Of a DNA stretch of 64,000 nt, positions 39,400 to 48,055 are shown piece by piece (position 1 is the stretch's first letter; each line of letters begins with the position of its first letter). The notes under the pieces are model-generated. The model was given only the letters and a program-made list of their open reading frames with translations. It searched no databases and was not told the DNA's origin. The DNA is from Clostridiales bacterium (GTDB lineage: Bacteria; Bacillota; Clostridia; Christensenellales; Aristaeellaceae), in contig SFFH01000037.1 of the NCBI GenBank assembly GCA_004557905.1, positions 57,547 through 121,546 of the forward strand. Reading direction: 5' to 3'. Position numbers and translations under genes: made by a program.

Positions 39400-40200
39400 A
39401 TGAAGAGATTTGCGATGCTTGCGCTGGCGCTTGTGCTGGCGTGTGTCTGTGTGACGGGTCTGGCCGACACGCTTCGCGTCGGCATGGAGTGCAACTACGC
39501 GCCCTACAACTGGACGCAGAGCGAGCCGAGCGACGAGGCCGTGGCCATTGCGGCGGGCGGCTATGCCGACGGCTACGACGTGCGTATTGCCAAGCGCATC
39601 GCGCAGGAGCTGGGCATGGACCTGGAGATCGTCAAGACCGAGTGGGACGGCCTCACCCCGGCGCTGCTCTCCGGCAACATCGACGTGATCATCGCCGGCA
39701 TGAGCCCGACCGAGGAGCGCAAGCTGACCATTGATTTCACCGACGCCTACTACGTCACCGAGCTGTGCGTCGTGGTGCGCAAGGACAGCAAGTTTGCATC
39801 GGCCCAGAGCCTTGCCGACTTCGGCGGCGCGAAGATCACCGGCCAGATGAGCACCTTCCACTACGACGAGATCGACCAGATCCCCGGCGTGGTCAAGATG
39901 CCCGCGCAGGACACCTTCCCGACGATGATCGTCGCCGTCAGCTCCGGCGCGATTGACGGCTACATCGCCGACCGCCCGGGCGCCGTCTCCGCTACGGCCT
40001 CCAACCCCGATCTCACGTTCGTCACCTTCGAGGCGGGCCAGGGCTTTGAGATCGCGCCTGAGGACGCGGAAATCGCCGTGGGCATCCGCCAGGGCAGCGA
40101 ACTCAAGGAGAAGATCAACGCGATTCTCGCCGCGATCAGCGACGACGAGCGCAACGCCATCATGGATGCAGCTGTCGCCGCCCAGCCGCTCAGCGAGTAA
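39400..40200 (+). CDS. Polar amino-acid ABC transporter substrate-binding protein
   Basis: A 266-residue extracellular binding protein of the GlnH/ArtJ family (SBP_bac_3). Residues 1-22 are a signal peptide ending GLA before DTLRVG, without a good lipobox. The mature protein starts with the conserved LRVGMECNYAPYNW, then GYDVRIAKRIAQELG, VKTEWDGLTPALLSGNIDVIIAGMSPTEER and IDFTDAYY, which are the family signature and ligand-pocket segments. The Arg of SPTEER is the usual carboxylate clamp. The permease and ATPase follow in order, so the importer is complete. The exact amino acid cannot be read from sequence. Confidence 0.9.
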   Translation: MKRFAMLALALVLACVCVTGLADTLRVGMECNYAPYNWTQSEPSDEAVAIAAGGYADGYDVRIAKRIAQELGMDLEIVKTEWDGLTPALLSGNIDVIIAGMSPTEERKLTIDFTDAYYVTELCVVVRKDSKFASAQSLADFGGAKITGQMSTFHYDEIDQIPGVVKMPAQDTFPTMIVAVSSGAIDGYIADRPGAVSATASNPDLTFVTFEAGQGFEIAPEDAEIAVGIRQGSELKEKINAILAAISDDERNAIMDAAVAAQPLSE

Positions 40201-40218
40201 GGACGAAAGACATGAAGC

Positions 40219-40249
40219 GGACTGCCGGGGTCTTCCCGGCAGCCCTTTC
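40219..40249 (+). terminator. Attenuating hairpin between binding-protein and permease genes
   Basis: CTGCCGGG and CCCGGCAG form the stem with a short loop, followed by CCCTTTCT. The weak T-tract suggests partial termination, which would give more binding protein than permease. Confidence 0.55.
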
Positions 40250-40275
40250 TGCGTTATGAAGAAAGGAGAATTGAC

Positions 40276-41103
40276 ATGCCCACAGCTTCCACATCCTTCT
40301 TCGGATGGGTTGCTTTCCTGCTGCAGAAGTACGGAATGCTCTTCCTGCGCGGCACGGGAATGACGCTGCTCGTCGCGCTGACGGGCACGGCGTTCGGCTT
40401 TATCATCGGCCTGCTGGTGGCCATCGTGCGCGCGACGTCGCCCATGCCCGCCCATGGTCACAGAACCGCCGCCGCAGCTGTGCGCAGCGCGCTGCTGAAG
40501 GCTGTTCAGCTGCTGCTGGCCGCCTACATCCAGGTCTTCCGCGGCACGCCGATGATCGTGCAGGCGGTGGTCATCTACTATGGCGCGCAGTACGCCGGCG
40601 TGTTCATGGATACGACCTTCGCCGCGATTTTCATCATCTCCATCAACACCGGCGCGTACATGGCGGAGATCATCCGCGGCGGCATTTTCTCCGTGGACAA
40701 GGGCCAGTTCGAGGCGGCGCACGCCATCGGCATGACCCACTGGCAGACGATGACCACCGTCGTGCTCCCGCAGGCCATCCGCAATATCCTGCCGAGCGTG
40801 GGCAACGAGCTGATCGTCAACATCAAGGATTCCTCCGTGCTCAACGTCATTTCGGTTTCGGAGCTGTTCTTCCAGGCCAAGAGCGCGGCCGGCGCATACT
40901 ACCGCTACTTTGAGGTCTACTTCATCATCGCGGTCATTTATCTGATTCTGACGCTGACGGTCAGCCGCATCCTGCGCTTCATCGAGCAGAAGATGGACGG
41001 TCCGGACAACTACGTCATTCATGGATCGCAGAGCGACAGCCGCGCGGAGATCGTCGTCTCGCGCGAGAACGCCGAGGAGGTGGAAAAGCGATGGAACCAG
41101 TGA
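40276..41103 (+). CDS. Polar amino-acid ABC transporter permease
   Basis: The 275-residue His/Glu/Gln/Arg-type permease (HisM/GlnP family) has about five membrane helices. It has the family N-terminus with GTGMTLLVALTGTAFGFIIG, then YIQVFRGTPMIVQ and the EAA loop EAAHAIGMTHWQTMTTVVLPQAIR that docks the ATPase. An insert of about 25 residues (MPAHGHRTAAAAVRSALLK) lies between helices one and two. GAAAGGAG precedes the ATG. It overlaps the ATPase gene by 13 bases, showing tight coupling. It would act as a homodimer. Confidence 0.9.
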   Translation: MPTASTSFFGWVAFLLQKYGMLFLRGTGMTLLVALTGTAFGFIIGLLVAIVRATSPMPAHGHRTAAAAVRSALLKAVQLLLAAYIQVFRGTPMIVQAVVIYYGAQYAGVFMDTTFAAIFIISINTGAYMAEIIRGGIFSVDKGQFEAAHAIGMTHWQTMTTVVLPQAIRNILPSVGNELIVNIKDSSVLNVISVSELFFQAKSAAGAYYRYFEVYFIIAVIYLILTLTVSRILRFIEQKMDGPDNYVIHGSQSDSRAEIVVSRENAEEVEKRWNQ

Positions 41104-41825
41104 TTGAGGTCAGAGGGCTGCACAAGGCCTTCGGCAGCCATGAGGTTTTGAAGGGCATCGACTTTTCCGCCAGCAAGGGCGAGGTCGTCTGCATCATCGG
41201 CTCCTCCGGCTCGGGCAAGAGCACGCTGCTGCGCTGCATCAACCTGCTGGAAATGCCGGACGCGGGCGAAATCCTCTACCATGGCAAGGACATCCTCACC
41301 GACGGGACGATCAACATGCCCAAGTACCACGCCAAGGTGGGCATGGTGTTCCAGCAGTTCAACCTCTTCGGCAACATGACTGTGCTGGAAAACTGCATGA
41401 CCGGCCAGATGAAGGTTTTGAAGCGTACCCGCGAGGAGAGCATGGAGAACGCCATGAAGTACCTGCGCAAGGTCGGCATGGAGGCCTACGTCAGCGCGAA
41501 GCCGCGCCAGCTCTCCGGCGGCCAGAAGCAGCGCGTGGCCATCGCCCGCTCGCTGGCGATGGACCCGGAGGTCATCCTCTTTGACGAGCCGACCTCCGCG
41601 CTCGACCCGGAGATGGTCGGCGAGGTGCTCTCCGTCATGCAGAACCTGGCGCAGGAGGGCCTGACCATGCTGGTCGTCACGCACGAGATGGGCTTTGCCC
41701 GCGCGGTGGCGGACAAGGTCGTCTTCATGGATCAGGGCGTGATCGCGGAGGAGGGCGCGCCTGCGGAGGTGCTGGGCAGCCCGAAGCACGAGCGCCTGCA
41801 GAGCTTCCTGCGCAGCATGCTGTAA
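41091..41825 (+). CDS. Polar amino-acid ABC transporter ATPase
   Basis: A 244-residue GlnQ/HisP-type ATPase. Walker A GSSGSGKST, the Q-loop FQQFNLFGNMTVLEN (the 'FQQFNLFPHMTVLENV' pattern of this family), signature LSGGQKQRVAIAR, Walker B VILFDEPTSALDPEMVGEV and the switch MLVVTHEMGFARAVAD are all complete. It closes the three-gene importer and is followed by a terminator. The ending HERLQSFLRSML is the usual C-terminus of the family. Confidence 0.93.
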   Translation: MEPVIEVRGLHKAFGSHEVLKGIDFSASKGEVVCIIGSSGSGKSTLLRCINLLEMPDAGEILYHGKDILTDGTINMPKYHAKVGMVFQQFNLFGNMTVLENCMTGQMKVLKRTREESMENAMKYLRKVGMEAYVSAKPRQLSGGQKQRVAIARSLAMDPEVILFDEPTSALDPEMVGEVLSVMQNLAQEGLTMLVVTHEMGFARAVADKVVFMDQGVIAEEGAPAEVLGSPKHERLQSFLRSML

Positions 41826-41838
41826 GATGGAATCATTG

Positions 41839-41868
41839 GGGCGGACAGGATGACTGTCCGCCCTTTGA
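41839..41868 (+). terminator. Terminator of the amino-acid importer
   Basis: GGGCGGACAG and CTGTCCGCCC form a 10-base stem with a five-base loop, followed by TTTGATT. Confidence 0.8.
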
Positions 41869-41874
41869 TTAGCA

Positions 41875-41903
41875 TTGCATTTCCTTGCAAAATGGTGTAC
41901 AAT
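41875..41903 (+). promoter_or_regulatory. Promoter of the LysR-type regulator
   Basis: TTGCAT (41875-41880), 17-base spacer, TACAAT (41898-41903), 55 bases before the ATG. Confidence 0.65.
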
Positions 41904-41957
41904 ACGATAAGATTGTTATTGGGATAACAAGCACGAAAGGCAAGGAGAGCATCAGAC

Positions 41958-42884
41958 ATGGACATGAAGCAGCTGACGACGTTCATGACGCTGGCCAAAA
42001 CCCTCAATTATCAGAAGGCGGCTGACCAGCTGCAGTATGCGCCCTCGACGCTGTTCAAGCACATCCAGCTGCTGGAGCAGGAGCTGGGCGTGGAGCTGTT
42101 TTTCAAGCAGGGCAGGCAGCTGTGCCTGACCGCGGAGGGGCAGACCTTTGAAACGCACGCTGCCAATATCCTTACGAGCTACCGCAACGCGATTCAGAGC
42201 ATCGCCGCGTGCAACGTGCAGGAGAGCAGCATGACCATCGGCGGCTGTGAGATCAACACGGGCAACAGTCTTGTGCGGTTGCTCAACCGCTTTTCCCAGG
42301 CGTATCCCAACGCGCGCATGAGCATGCTGACCTCGCCCAACGCGAGCGTGCCGCAGCTGGTGAGGAACGATCTGATCGATCTGGGCTTCTACTACTGCAT
42401 TGACGGCAGGAGCCTGCCCGGTCTGGAGACGGTGCGCCTGTATCAGGAGCCGGTGTACCTGCTCACCGGCCGGGACAATCCCCTCCTCTGGAAGGAGGAA
42501 ATCACCTACGCCGACCTGCAGGGCATGCCGTTCGTCTATCCGCACGACACCTGCTGCTTTGTTTCCGAGCTGCTCGCGCTGCTGGAGCGCAAGGGCGTGG
42601 CGCTGGGCAAGGTGACCTACCTGGGCAATGTGCTCCTGGTGTCGGAGCAGGTGCACGCGGCCAACGCGCTCACGCTGATGCCGCATTCGGCGGTGAAGCA
42701 CTTCTGCAGCATCTACGACATGGCCGTGGTGGAACTGGGCGAGCCGAAGATCTGGGCCTGGGAGATGCTGGTGTACAAAAACTATGAATCCCTGCGGCCG
42801 CTGGCTAGGGCGCTTCTGCGCCAGACCACAGAATACGCGCAGGAGATGCTGCGCGAGGACCCGGTGCTCAGCGCCGGAACCTGA
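41958..42884 (+). CDS. LysR-family transcriptional regulator
   Basis: The 308-residue protein has the N-terminal LysR helix-turn-helix (MDMKQLTTFMTLAKTLNYQKAADQLQYAPSTLFKHIQLLEQELG, residues 1-45, with SxSTLFKHIQLLE as recognition region) followed by a coiled linker and a periplasmic-binding-like effector domain from about residue 90. The effector domain is cysteine-rich (IGGCEINTG, FYYCIDG, HDTCCFVSE), which could allow redox or metal sensing; that is inference. It precedes the secreted flavin reductase gene on the same strand, separated by a terminator, and is the obvious candidate regulator of that gene. GGCAAGGAGAG lies before the ATG. Confidence 0.88.
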   Translation: MDMKQLTTFMTLAKTLNYQKAADQLQYAPSTLFKHIQLLEQELGVELFFKQGRQLCLTAEGQTFETHAANILTSYRNAIQSIAACNVQESSMTIGGCEINTGNSLVRLLNRFSQAYPNARMSMLTSPNASVPQLVRNDLIDLGFYYCIDGRSLPGLETVRLYQEPVYLLTGRDNPLLWKEEITYADLQGMPFVYPHDTCCFVSELLALLERKGVALGKVTYLGNVLLVSEQVHAANALTLMPHSAVKHFCSIYDMAVVELGEPKIWAWEMLVYKNYESLRPLARALLRQTTEYAQEMLREDPVLSAGT

Positions 42885-42899
42885 CCGGAAAAACATACG

Positions 42900-42937
42900 A
42901 ATCACAGGGTTCCTTAACGAACTCTGTGATTTTTTTG
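42900..42937 (+). terminator. Terminator of the LysR gene
   Basis: ATCACAG and CTGTGAT pair, with an inner GTT/AAC pairing, and are followed by seven T. A possible -10 box TACAAT for the reductase gene lies about 70 bases downstream. Confidence 0.85.
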
Positions 42938-43064
42938 CCAATCCTTCGCCTTTTTCGAATGATTCGTTTCCATCTTTCGTATGACGTTGGCGCAAAATGC
43001 CTGTACAATGAATATAGGTTCCGTGAACGAACATGAGAACTGGAAGGAAGAAAGGAGAACCAAT

Positions 43065-44942
43065 ATGAAGAAACTGCTTGCGCTTGTGCTCAGCCTGTGC
43101 ATGCTGGCGACGATGTTTGTCGCGCCGGCGATGGCCGAGGGCATGAAGCCCGGCACCTACACCGCGACGGCGAAGGGCATGTTCGACGGCCTGACCGTCG
43201 AGGTGACCGTGTCCGAGAACGCCATTGAGAAGATCGAGGTCACCGCCCACCAGGAGACCGCTCCGGGCTGGCCGGCGCTCGAGAAGATTCCGGCTGCGAT
43301 CGTCGAGGCGCAGTCCATCGCGGTTGACGCCGTCGCCGGCGCGACCATGTCCTCCAACGGCGTGAAGGCCGCTGTCGAGGCTGCCCTGATCGAGGCGGGC
43401 GCGGATATCGCCGCGTTCTCCGGCGAGGTGGCCGCGGCGCCCGAGGCTGCGCCGTCCTACTACCCGGTGATGGGCTCCTTCGAGGTGCCCGAGACCTGGG
43501 ACGAGAGCTATGACGTCGTCGTCGTCGGCGGCGGCTTCGCGGGTCTTGCCGCTTCCTACGCCGCGGCCGAGTCCGGCGCGAGCGTGACCCTCGTGGAGAA
43601 GCTCTCCACCACCGGCGGCAACTCCGCCATCAACGGCGGCCAGTATGCGGCCTACACCTCCAAGCTGGCTGCGGGCCTGCAGGAGAAGTTCAACCTCGTG
43701 CCGGATACGGCCGAGAAGCACATCGAGGACACCATCAAGGGCGGCGACAACATGAGCGTGCCGGAGCTGGTCGAGCTGATGGTCTACGCTTCTCCGTACT
43801 ACTTTGACCTGCTGCTGGACAACGGCCTGGAGATCCGCGACACCCTGGCCCGTCCGGGCGGACACTACGGCTACCGCACCTACGTCACCAAGGATCAGGT
43901 CGGCAGCGACATCACCAACCTGCAGCTGGAGATGCTCAAGAAGACCGCGACCAACATCCAGCTGGAGACCAAGATGGTCGAGATCTACCGTACCCGCGAC
44001 GAGGCGAACCGCGTTGTCGGCATCCGCGTCTCCACGCCGGACGGCTACAAGACCATCGAGGCCAAGAAGGGCGTCATCCTGGCGACCGGCGGCTTCTCCT
44101 CCAACGTTGAAATGCGCCAGACCCAGGTCCCGTACCTGACCGGCGATCTGCCGACCACCAACATCAAGGCCGCGTCCACCGGCGAGGGCATCTACCTGGC
44201 CCAGGCCATCGGCGCGAACACTACCCAGATGAGCAACATCCAGCGTTATCCGTGGGCTGACCCGAACACCGGCGTCCTGGATTCCTACGCGGTGTGGCCG
44301 TTCACCGGCCCGTCCTACGGCGTCATCTACGTTGACTGGCAGGGCAACCGCTACGTCAACGAGGGCGACCGCCGCGACGTCTGCGCCAACGCTGCCGCCA
44401 ACTCCGGCTTCATCTCCACCTACGCCATCTTCACCGAGCCGGTCGTGCCGTTCGCGTATCCGGAAGAGATCGCTGCGGGCGTTGCCTCCGGCCGCGTCCT
44501 CAAGGGCGACACCATCGAGGAGCTCGTGGAGAAGATCAATGCGTTCGCCATCAAGGGTGAGTATCCGCAGGTGACCGCCGAGAACCTGAAGGCGACCATC
44601 GAGAAGCACAACAGCTACATCGACTCCGGCGTCGATCCGGACTTCGGCAAGGTCATGGCGGCGACCATGGTCAAGATCGAGGAAGGCCCGTACTACGCGC
44701 TGCCGCAGTACCCGTCCGTGCACCACACCATGGGCGGCCTGGTGATCAACACGAACACTGAGGTCATCGACATCTACGGCCAGGTCATCCCGGGCCTGTA
44801 TGCGGCCGGCGAGGTCACCGGCGGCGTCCACGGCACCAACCGCCTGGGCTCCAACGCCGACGCGGACGCCTGCGGCATCGGCTATGTCTCCGGCTATGTC
44901 GTCGCCAACGGCAAGCTCCCGGATTTCATCCCGGAACTGTAA
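43065..44942 (+). CDS. Secreted FMN-binding-domain fumarate/urocanate-reductase-like flavoprotein
   Basis: The 625-residue protein begins with a Sec signal peptide (residues 1-25, ending AMA). An FMN-binding domain (about residues 28-105) carries VDAVAGATMSSNGVK, matching the DxxxGAT-type site flavinylated by ApbE in related proteins. From residue 149, YDVVVVGGGFAGLAASYAAA opens an FAD-binding domain of the FrdA/UrdA/flavocytochrome c family; the middle contains LVEKLSTTGGNSAINGGQYA. The end has HHTMGGLVINTNTEV and GLYAAGEVTGGVHGTNRLGS, also typical. Such secreted reductases let anaerobes use extracellular acceptors such as fumarate, urocanate or acrylates. The electron-donor partner is not in this window. 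AAAGGAG precedes the ATG, which I chose over an upstream in-frame extension. Confidence 0.88.
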   Translation: MKKLLALVLSLCMLATMFVAPAMAEGMKPGTYTATAKGMFDGLTVEVTVSENAIEKIEVTAHQETAPGWPALEKIPAAIVEAQSIAVDAVAGATMSSNGVKAAVEAALIEAGADIAAFSGEVAAAPEAAPSYYPVMGSFEVPETWDESYDVVVVGGGFAGLAASYAAAESGASVTLVEKLSTTGGNSAINGGQYAAYTSKLAAGLQEKFNLVPDTAEKHIEDTIKGGDNMSVPELVELMVYASPYYFDLLLDNGLEIRDTLARPGGHYGYRTYVTKDQVGSDITNLQLEMLKKTATNIQLETKMVEIYRTRDEANRVVGIRVSTPDGYKTIEAKKGVILATGGFSSNVEMRQTQVPYLTGDLPTTNIKAASTGEGIYLAQAIGANTTQMSNIQRYPWADPNTGVLDSYAVWPFTGPSYGVIYVDWQGNRYVNEGDRRDVCANAAANSGFISTYAIFTEPVVPFAYPEEIAAGVASGRVLKGDTIEELVEKINAFAIKGEYPQVTAENLKATIEKHNSYIDSGVDPDFGKVMAATMVKIEEGPYYALPQYPSVHHTMGGLVINTNTEVIDIYGQVIPGLYAAGEVTGGVHGTNRLGSNADADACGIGYVSGYVVANGKLPDFIPEL

Positions 44943-44982
44943 GGAGATCGGAAGACAAACGCTTCATTCGCTGACTGATAGG

Positions 44983-45016
44983 CGGCGCCTGCCCTGCGGC
45001 AGGCGCCGCTTCTTAT
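44983..45016 (+). terminator. Terminator of the flavin reductase gene
   Basis: GCGGCGCCTGCC and GGCAGGCGCCGC form a 12-base stem with a four-base loop, followed by TTCTTAT. Confidence 0.75.
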
Positions 45017-45112
45017 ATATGCATGCGTCAGCCCGCTTTTTTCCTGCGCAGGGCATGACCGGCGTGCCCTTCGTATATACATGGAGCATAAGCCGATGCG
45101 GAGGGATGGAGC

Positions 45113-46288
45113 ATGAGCAGGTTCTTGATCAGGACGGCGGCAGTGCTGTTTGCCGTCATGCTGTTTGGATCGGGCGCCATGGCGCAGGAGACGATGCGGG
45201 TGTATATCGGCCGGGACGCGCTGGATATGCAGACGGCGCAGCAACTGGTGGAGATGATCGGACGGGCGGTTCCGCAGGCAGAGTGGACGGCGGAATATGA
45301 GGAGGAGACGGGCGAAAGCCTGCGCACGCTCGTGCTTTCCGACCGCGCGCCGGCGCTGGCCGTCTGCGCGCCGGGGGAGGCGCTGCCGTGGGCGAAGGAG
45401 GGCATGCTGCTGCCCCTTCAGGCGGCGATCGCCGGGCAGAACCGGATGCAGCGGCAGGTGCTCGATTGCTGCGTGCTGGAGGAAAACCTGTTCATGGCGC
45501 CGCTGCTGGCGCGGCACAGGTGCCTGGCGGTGAACGTCAGGCGCTTTGAGGAGCAGCGGCTTGGCTATATGCTCGACGAGCTGACGCATCCGGTGTGGTA
45601 TCCGACGGAGTTCTATCAGATTCTGGAGGAGTTCCTGCTGGATGACGAGACGGCGATGGACGTGTGGCCGGCGCAGCCGCAGACGAGCGCGGCGCTTGAG
45701 GCGCTGGTGCAGGCGATCTACGGCGGATCGCTGCTCTCCGAGGACGCATCGCTCTGCCAGGCAAACGCACCGGAGATCCGCGCGGGCCTGCGGTGGCTGG
45801 GCGAGACGGTGGCCTGCGGGCTGATTGGCCTCGCGCAGAGCCGGGAGGATGCGCTTGCCCGGTTTGTATCGGGCGAGACGGCCATCTTCGCCGACTGGAC
45901 CGCGCAGGAGGCCACGCGCCAAAAGGATGCGCTCGCGGAAAACGGCGTCCAGGTGCACACGATGCCCTATCCCTCGTCGATCGGGCTGCCGGTGCGCGCC
46001 TTCACGCTGACGGGCGTATGCGCGTTCGCCAGCGGCGACGCGGGAACGGACGCGCTGGCGGTCAAGGCGACGGCGTTCCTCAATGAGAACGCACAGGCGC
46101 AGGCGCTGCTGGGCAGCCGGGCGATCTGGCAGGACAACGCCGTCTGGCTGCCGAGCCTGGAGTTGGGCAGCCGCGGAGCGACGCTGCGCAGCCTGTTCTG
46201 CGAAGCGATGCGCCAGGTGATGGACGGCGAGACGGAGGCGGCGGAGGCGCTTGAGTGGGTCCAGGCGGCGATGGATGCGCTCAAATGA
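45113..46288 (+). CDS. Secreted solute-binding-protein-like protein
   Basis: The 391-residue protein has a signal peptide (residues 1-24, ending AMA before QETMRVYIG). The mature part resembles family 1 extracellular solute-binding proteins: an early MRVYIGRDALDMQTAQQLVEMI strand-helix unit, ALAVCAPGEALPWAKEGMLLPL (the usual 'putative substrate path' segment), LARHRCLAVNVRRFEE, and RFVSGETAIFADWTAQEATR, where 'F..G.tAi...W' is common to sugar-binding members. It is shorter than most and has no lipobox. No permease or ATPase lies beside it, so it may be an orphan binding protein or a sensor component. GGAGGGATGGAG precedes the ATG. Confidence 0.6.
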   Translation: MSRFLIRTAAVLFAVMLFGSGAMAQETMRVYIGRDALDMQTAQQLVEMIGRAVPQAEWTAEYEEETGESLRTLVLSDRAPALAVCAPGEALPWAKEGMLLPLQAAIAGQNRMQRQVLDCCVLEENLFMAPLLARHRCLAVNVRRFEEQRLGYMLDELTHPVWYPTEFYQILEEFLLDDETAMDVWPAQPQTSAALEALVQAIYGGSLLSEDASLCQANAPEIRAGLRWLGETVACGLIGLAQSREDALARFVSGETAIFADWTAQEATRQKDALAENGVQVHTMPYPSSIGLPVRAFTLTGVCAFASGDAGTDALAVKATAFLNENAQAQALLGSRAIWQDNAVWLPSLELGSRGATLRSLFCEAMRQVMDGETEAAEALEWVQAAMDALK

Positions 46289-46352
46289 GCCGCTGAAGGC
46301 AAAAAAAGCGGCAAAAACCGCTGGAAAAGGAGCGAAAACGGAGAAATTTCTC

Positions 46353-46382
46353 TTGCCAAACGGGGGATGGAGATGATATAAT
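46353..46382 (+). promoter_or_regulatory. Promoter of rplS
   Basis: TTGCCA (46353-46358), 18-base spacer, TATAAT (46377-46382). The leader is about 75 bases long; I see no clear L19 autoregulatory fold. Confidence 0.65.
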
Positions 46383-46463
46383 AGCCTCCGTATGAAACGG
46401 ACGTTCCGCTGTGGGCGAAGTCGTGTCCAGAATGAGCGTCTATGATGAAAGGAGAAATCGACC

Positions 46464-46805
46464 ATGAGCGAGATCATCCGTGCGATCGAAAGCGAGCAGC
46501 TCAAGAAGGATCTTCCCAAGTTCAACGTGGGCGACACCCTGCGTGTGATGGTGAAGGTCGTCGAGGGCGACCGCGAGCGTCTTCAGGCGTTCGAGGGCAT
46601 CTGCATCGCCAAGCGCAATGGCAGCGTCCGTGAGACCTTCACCCTGCGCCGTGTTTCCTACGGCATCGGTGTGGAGCGTACCTTCCCGCTGCATTCCCCG
46701 CGTCTTGATAAGATTACGGTGCTGCGCCGCGGCAAGGTTCGCCGTGCGAAGCTGTATTACCTGCGTAATCTGTCCGGCAAAGCCGCCAAGATTAAGGAAA
46801 AGTAA
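46464..46805 (+). CDS. rplS: 50S ribosomal protein L19
   Basis: A 113-residue ribosomal protein at the 30S-50S interface, of normal length. Typical stretches are PKFNVGDTLRVMVKVVEGDR, QAFEGICIAKRNGSVRETFT, RRVSYGIGVERTFPLHSPRL and RRGKVRRAKLYYLRNLSGKA. AAAGGAG lies 9 bases before the ATG. It is separated by a strong terminator and an A repeat from rbgA, whereas many Firmicutes have lepB in between. The order rplS-rbgA-rnhB-yraN is conserved across the phylum. Confidence 0.97.
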   Translation: MSEIIRAIESEQLKKDLPKFNVGDTLRVMVKVVEGDRERLQAFEGICIAKRNGSVRETFTLRRVSYGIGVERTFPLHSPRLDKITVLRRGKVRRAKLYYLRNLSGKAAKIKEK

Positions 46806-46816
46806 TTGTGCTACCG

Positions 46817-46844
46817 GCCGCCGGTTCTTCCGGCGGTCTTTTTG
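46817..46844 (+). terminator. Terminator of rplS
   Basis: CCGCCGG and CCGGCGG pair around a five-base loop and are followed by TCTTTTTG, 12 bases after the rplS stop. Confidence 0.85.
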
Positions 46845-46898
46845 TTTACTCCCCCGGCGGACGGATGTACGTCGTTTCTGCAAGACGGCTTGATGCCG

Positions 46899-46965
46899 CC
46901 GCGAAGCGAAGAAGGGAGTCCGAGGGACGTTGTCCCTCGGGCAGGTCCGGGCGGCAGCCCGGGAA
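46899..46965 (+). repeat. Hairpin repeat, copy A4 (no B partner)
   Basis: It begins with CGCGAAGCGAAGAAGGG and has stem CCGAGGGAC/GTCCCTCGG and stem CCGGGC/GCCCGG with loop GGCA. It lies between the rplS terminator and rbgA. No element B follows before the rbgA start at 46999. Confidence 0.7.
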
Positions 46966-46998
46966 CTTCTGCTGGGTTGATGATAGAAAGAGGCAATC

Positions 46999-47928
46999 AT
47001 GGACAACGATTTCATCGTCCGCGCGCAGGACAAGAAGATCAACTGGTATCCGGGCCACATGGCGCGCGCCAAGAAGAAGCTGATCGAGCAGCTCTCGCGC
47101 GTGGACGTGGTGGTGGAGCTGTGCGACGCGCGCATCCCGCGCGCCAGCCGCAACCCCGACCTGAATGAGCTGGTCAAAAACAAGAAGCGCCTGCTCATCC
47201 TCAACAAGGCCGATCTGGCGGACGAGGCGCAGACCCGCGCGTGGCTGGGCTATTTTCGCGCGCAAGGGCTGGACTGTATGAGCTTTGACAGCGCGAAGGG
47301 GCGCGCCAAGGATGTCATCCGCCGCATCGAGCAGGCGGCCAGCGAGGCCGTGGAGAAGATGGCGGCCCGGGGCGTGAAGAAGACCGTGCGCGTGATGATC
47401 GTCGGCGTGCCGAACGTGGGCAAGTCCACCTTCACCAACAAGGTGAACGGCGCGTCCATCGCCAAAACCGGCGACCACCCGGGTGTGACCCGCAATAACC
47501 AGTGGGTGCGCATCACGCCGTATCTGGAGCTGCTGGACACGCCGGGCCTGCTCTGGCCCCGGCTCGACGACCAGAACGACGCGCGGGCGCTGGCGTTCGT
47601 GGGCACGATCAACGACCAGGTCATGGATCAGCAGATGCTCGCCATCTGGCTGCTGGAGGCGCTGCTGGCCATCCGGCCGGAGGCGGTGGTGCAGCGCTTC
47701 AAGCTCAGGGACGCGTCGCTGCGCGGCGTGGCGCTGCTGGAGGAGGCATGCCGCGGCCGGGGCTGGCTGATGCCCGGCGGCGTGCCGGATACCGACCGCG
47801 GCGCGGCGGTGATCCTCGATGAGTTCCGCGGCGGCAAGCTGGGCCGGCTGACCCTGCAGAGCGCGCCGGCGAAGAGGATGGAGACCGTCCCGGTGGATGA
47901 AGGTCGATCTCAAAAAAACGAGCCATAA
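46999..47928 (+). CDS. rbgA: Ribosome biogenesis GTPase RbgA (YlqF)
   Basis: The 309-residue GTPase helps late 50S assembly, including incorporation of L16. Its motifs appear in the circularly permuted order that defines the family: G4 LILNKADLAD first, then G1 GVPNVGKSTF, G2 in GVTRNNQWVR and G3 LLDTPGLLWP. The N-terminus INWYPGHMARAKKKL is highly characteristic. The C-terminal domain (from about residue 190) is the ANTAR-like helical part. AAAGAGGCAATC precedes the ATG. The stop codon is directly followed by a composite repeat, then rnhB. Confidence 0.95.
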   Translation: MDNDFIVRAQDKKINWYPGHMARAKKKLIEQLSRVDVVVELCDARIPRASRNPDLNELVKNKKRLLILNKADLADEAQTRAWLGYFRAQGLDCMSFDSAKGRAKDVIRRIEQAASEAVEKMAARGVKKTVRVMIVGVPNVGKSTFTNKVNGASIAKTGDHPGVTRNNQWVRITPYLELLDTPGLLWPRLDDQNDARALAFVGTINDQVMDQQMLAIWLLEALLAIRPEAVVQRFKLRDASLRGVALLEEACRGRGWLMPGGVPDTDRGAAVILDEFRGGKLGRLTLQSAPAKRMETVPVDEGRSQKNEP

Positions 47929-48055
47929 GCGCGAAGCGAGGAAGGGGTTTGGGGATGAAATCCCCAAGCAGGTTTGGGCGGCAGCCCAACGTTTCCCTTT
48001 CGTCATACACAAAAGGCAAGAATCGCAGCGGAGCCGAAGGCGACTATTGCGATTC
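47929..48055 (+). repeat. Composite hairpin repeat, copy A5 with a diverged B5
   Basis: Element A (47929-47991) starts GCGCGAAGCG and has stem TTGGGGA/TCCCCAA and stem TTGGGC/GCCCAA. At 48020-48055 a structure like element B has the outer stem GAATCGCA/TGCGATTC, a five-base left bulge, an inner GCC-GAA-GGC hairpin and a six-base right bulge. Its stem bases differ from the other B copies yet still pair. It begins right after the rbgA stop. Confidence 0.6.
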
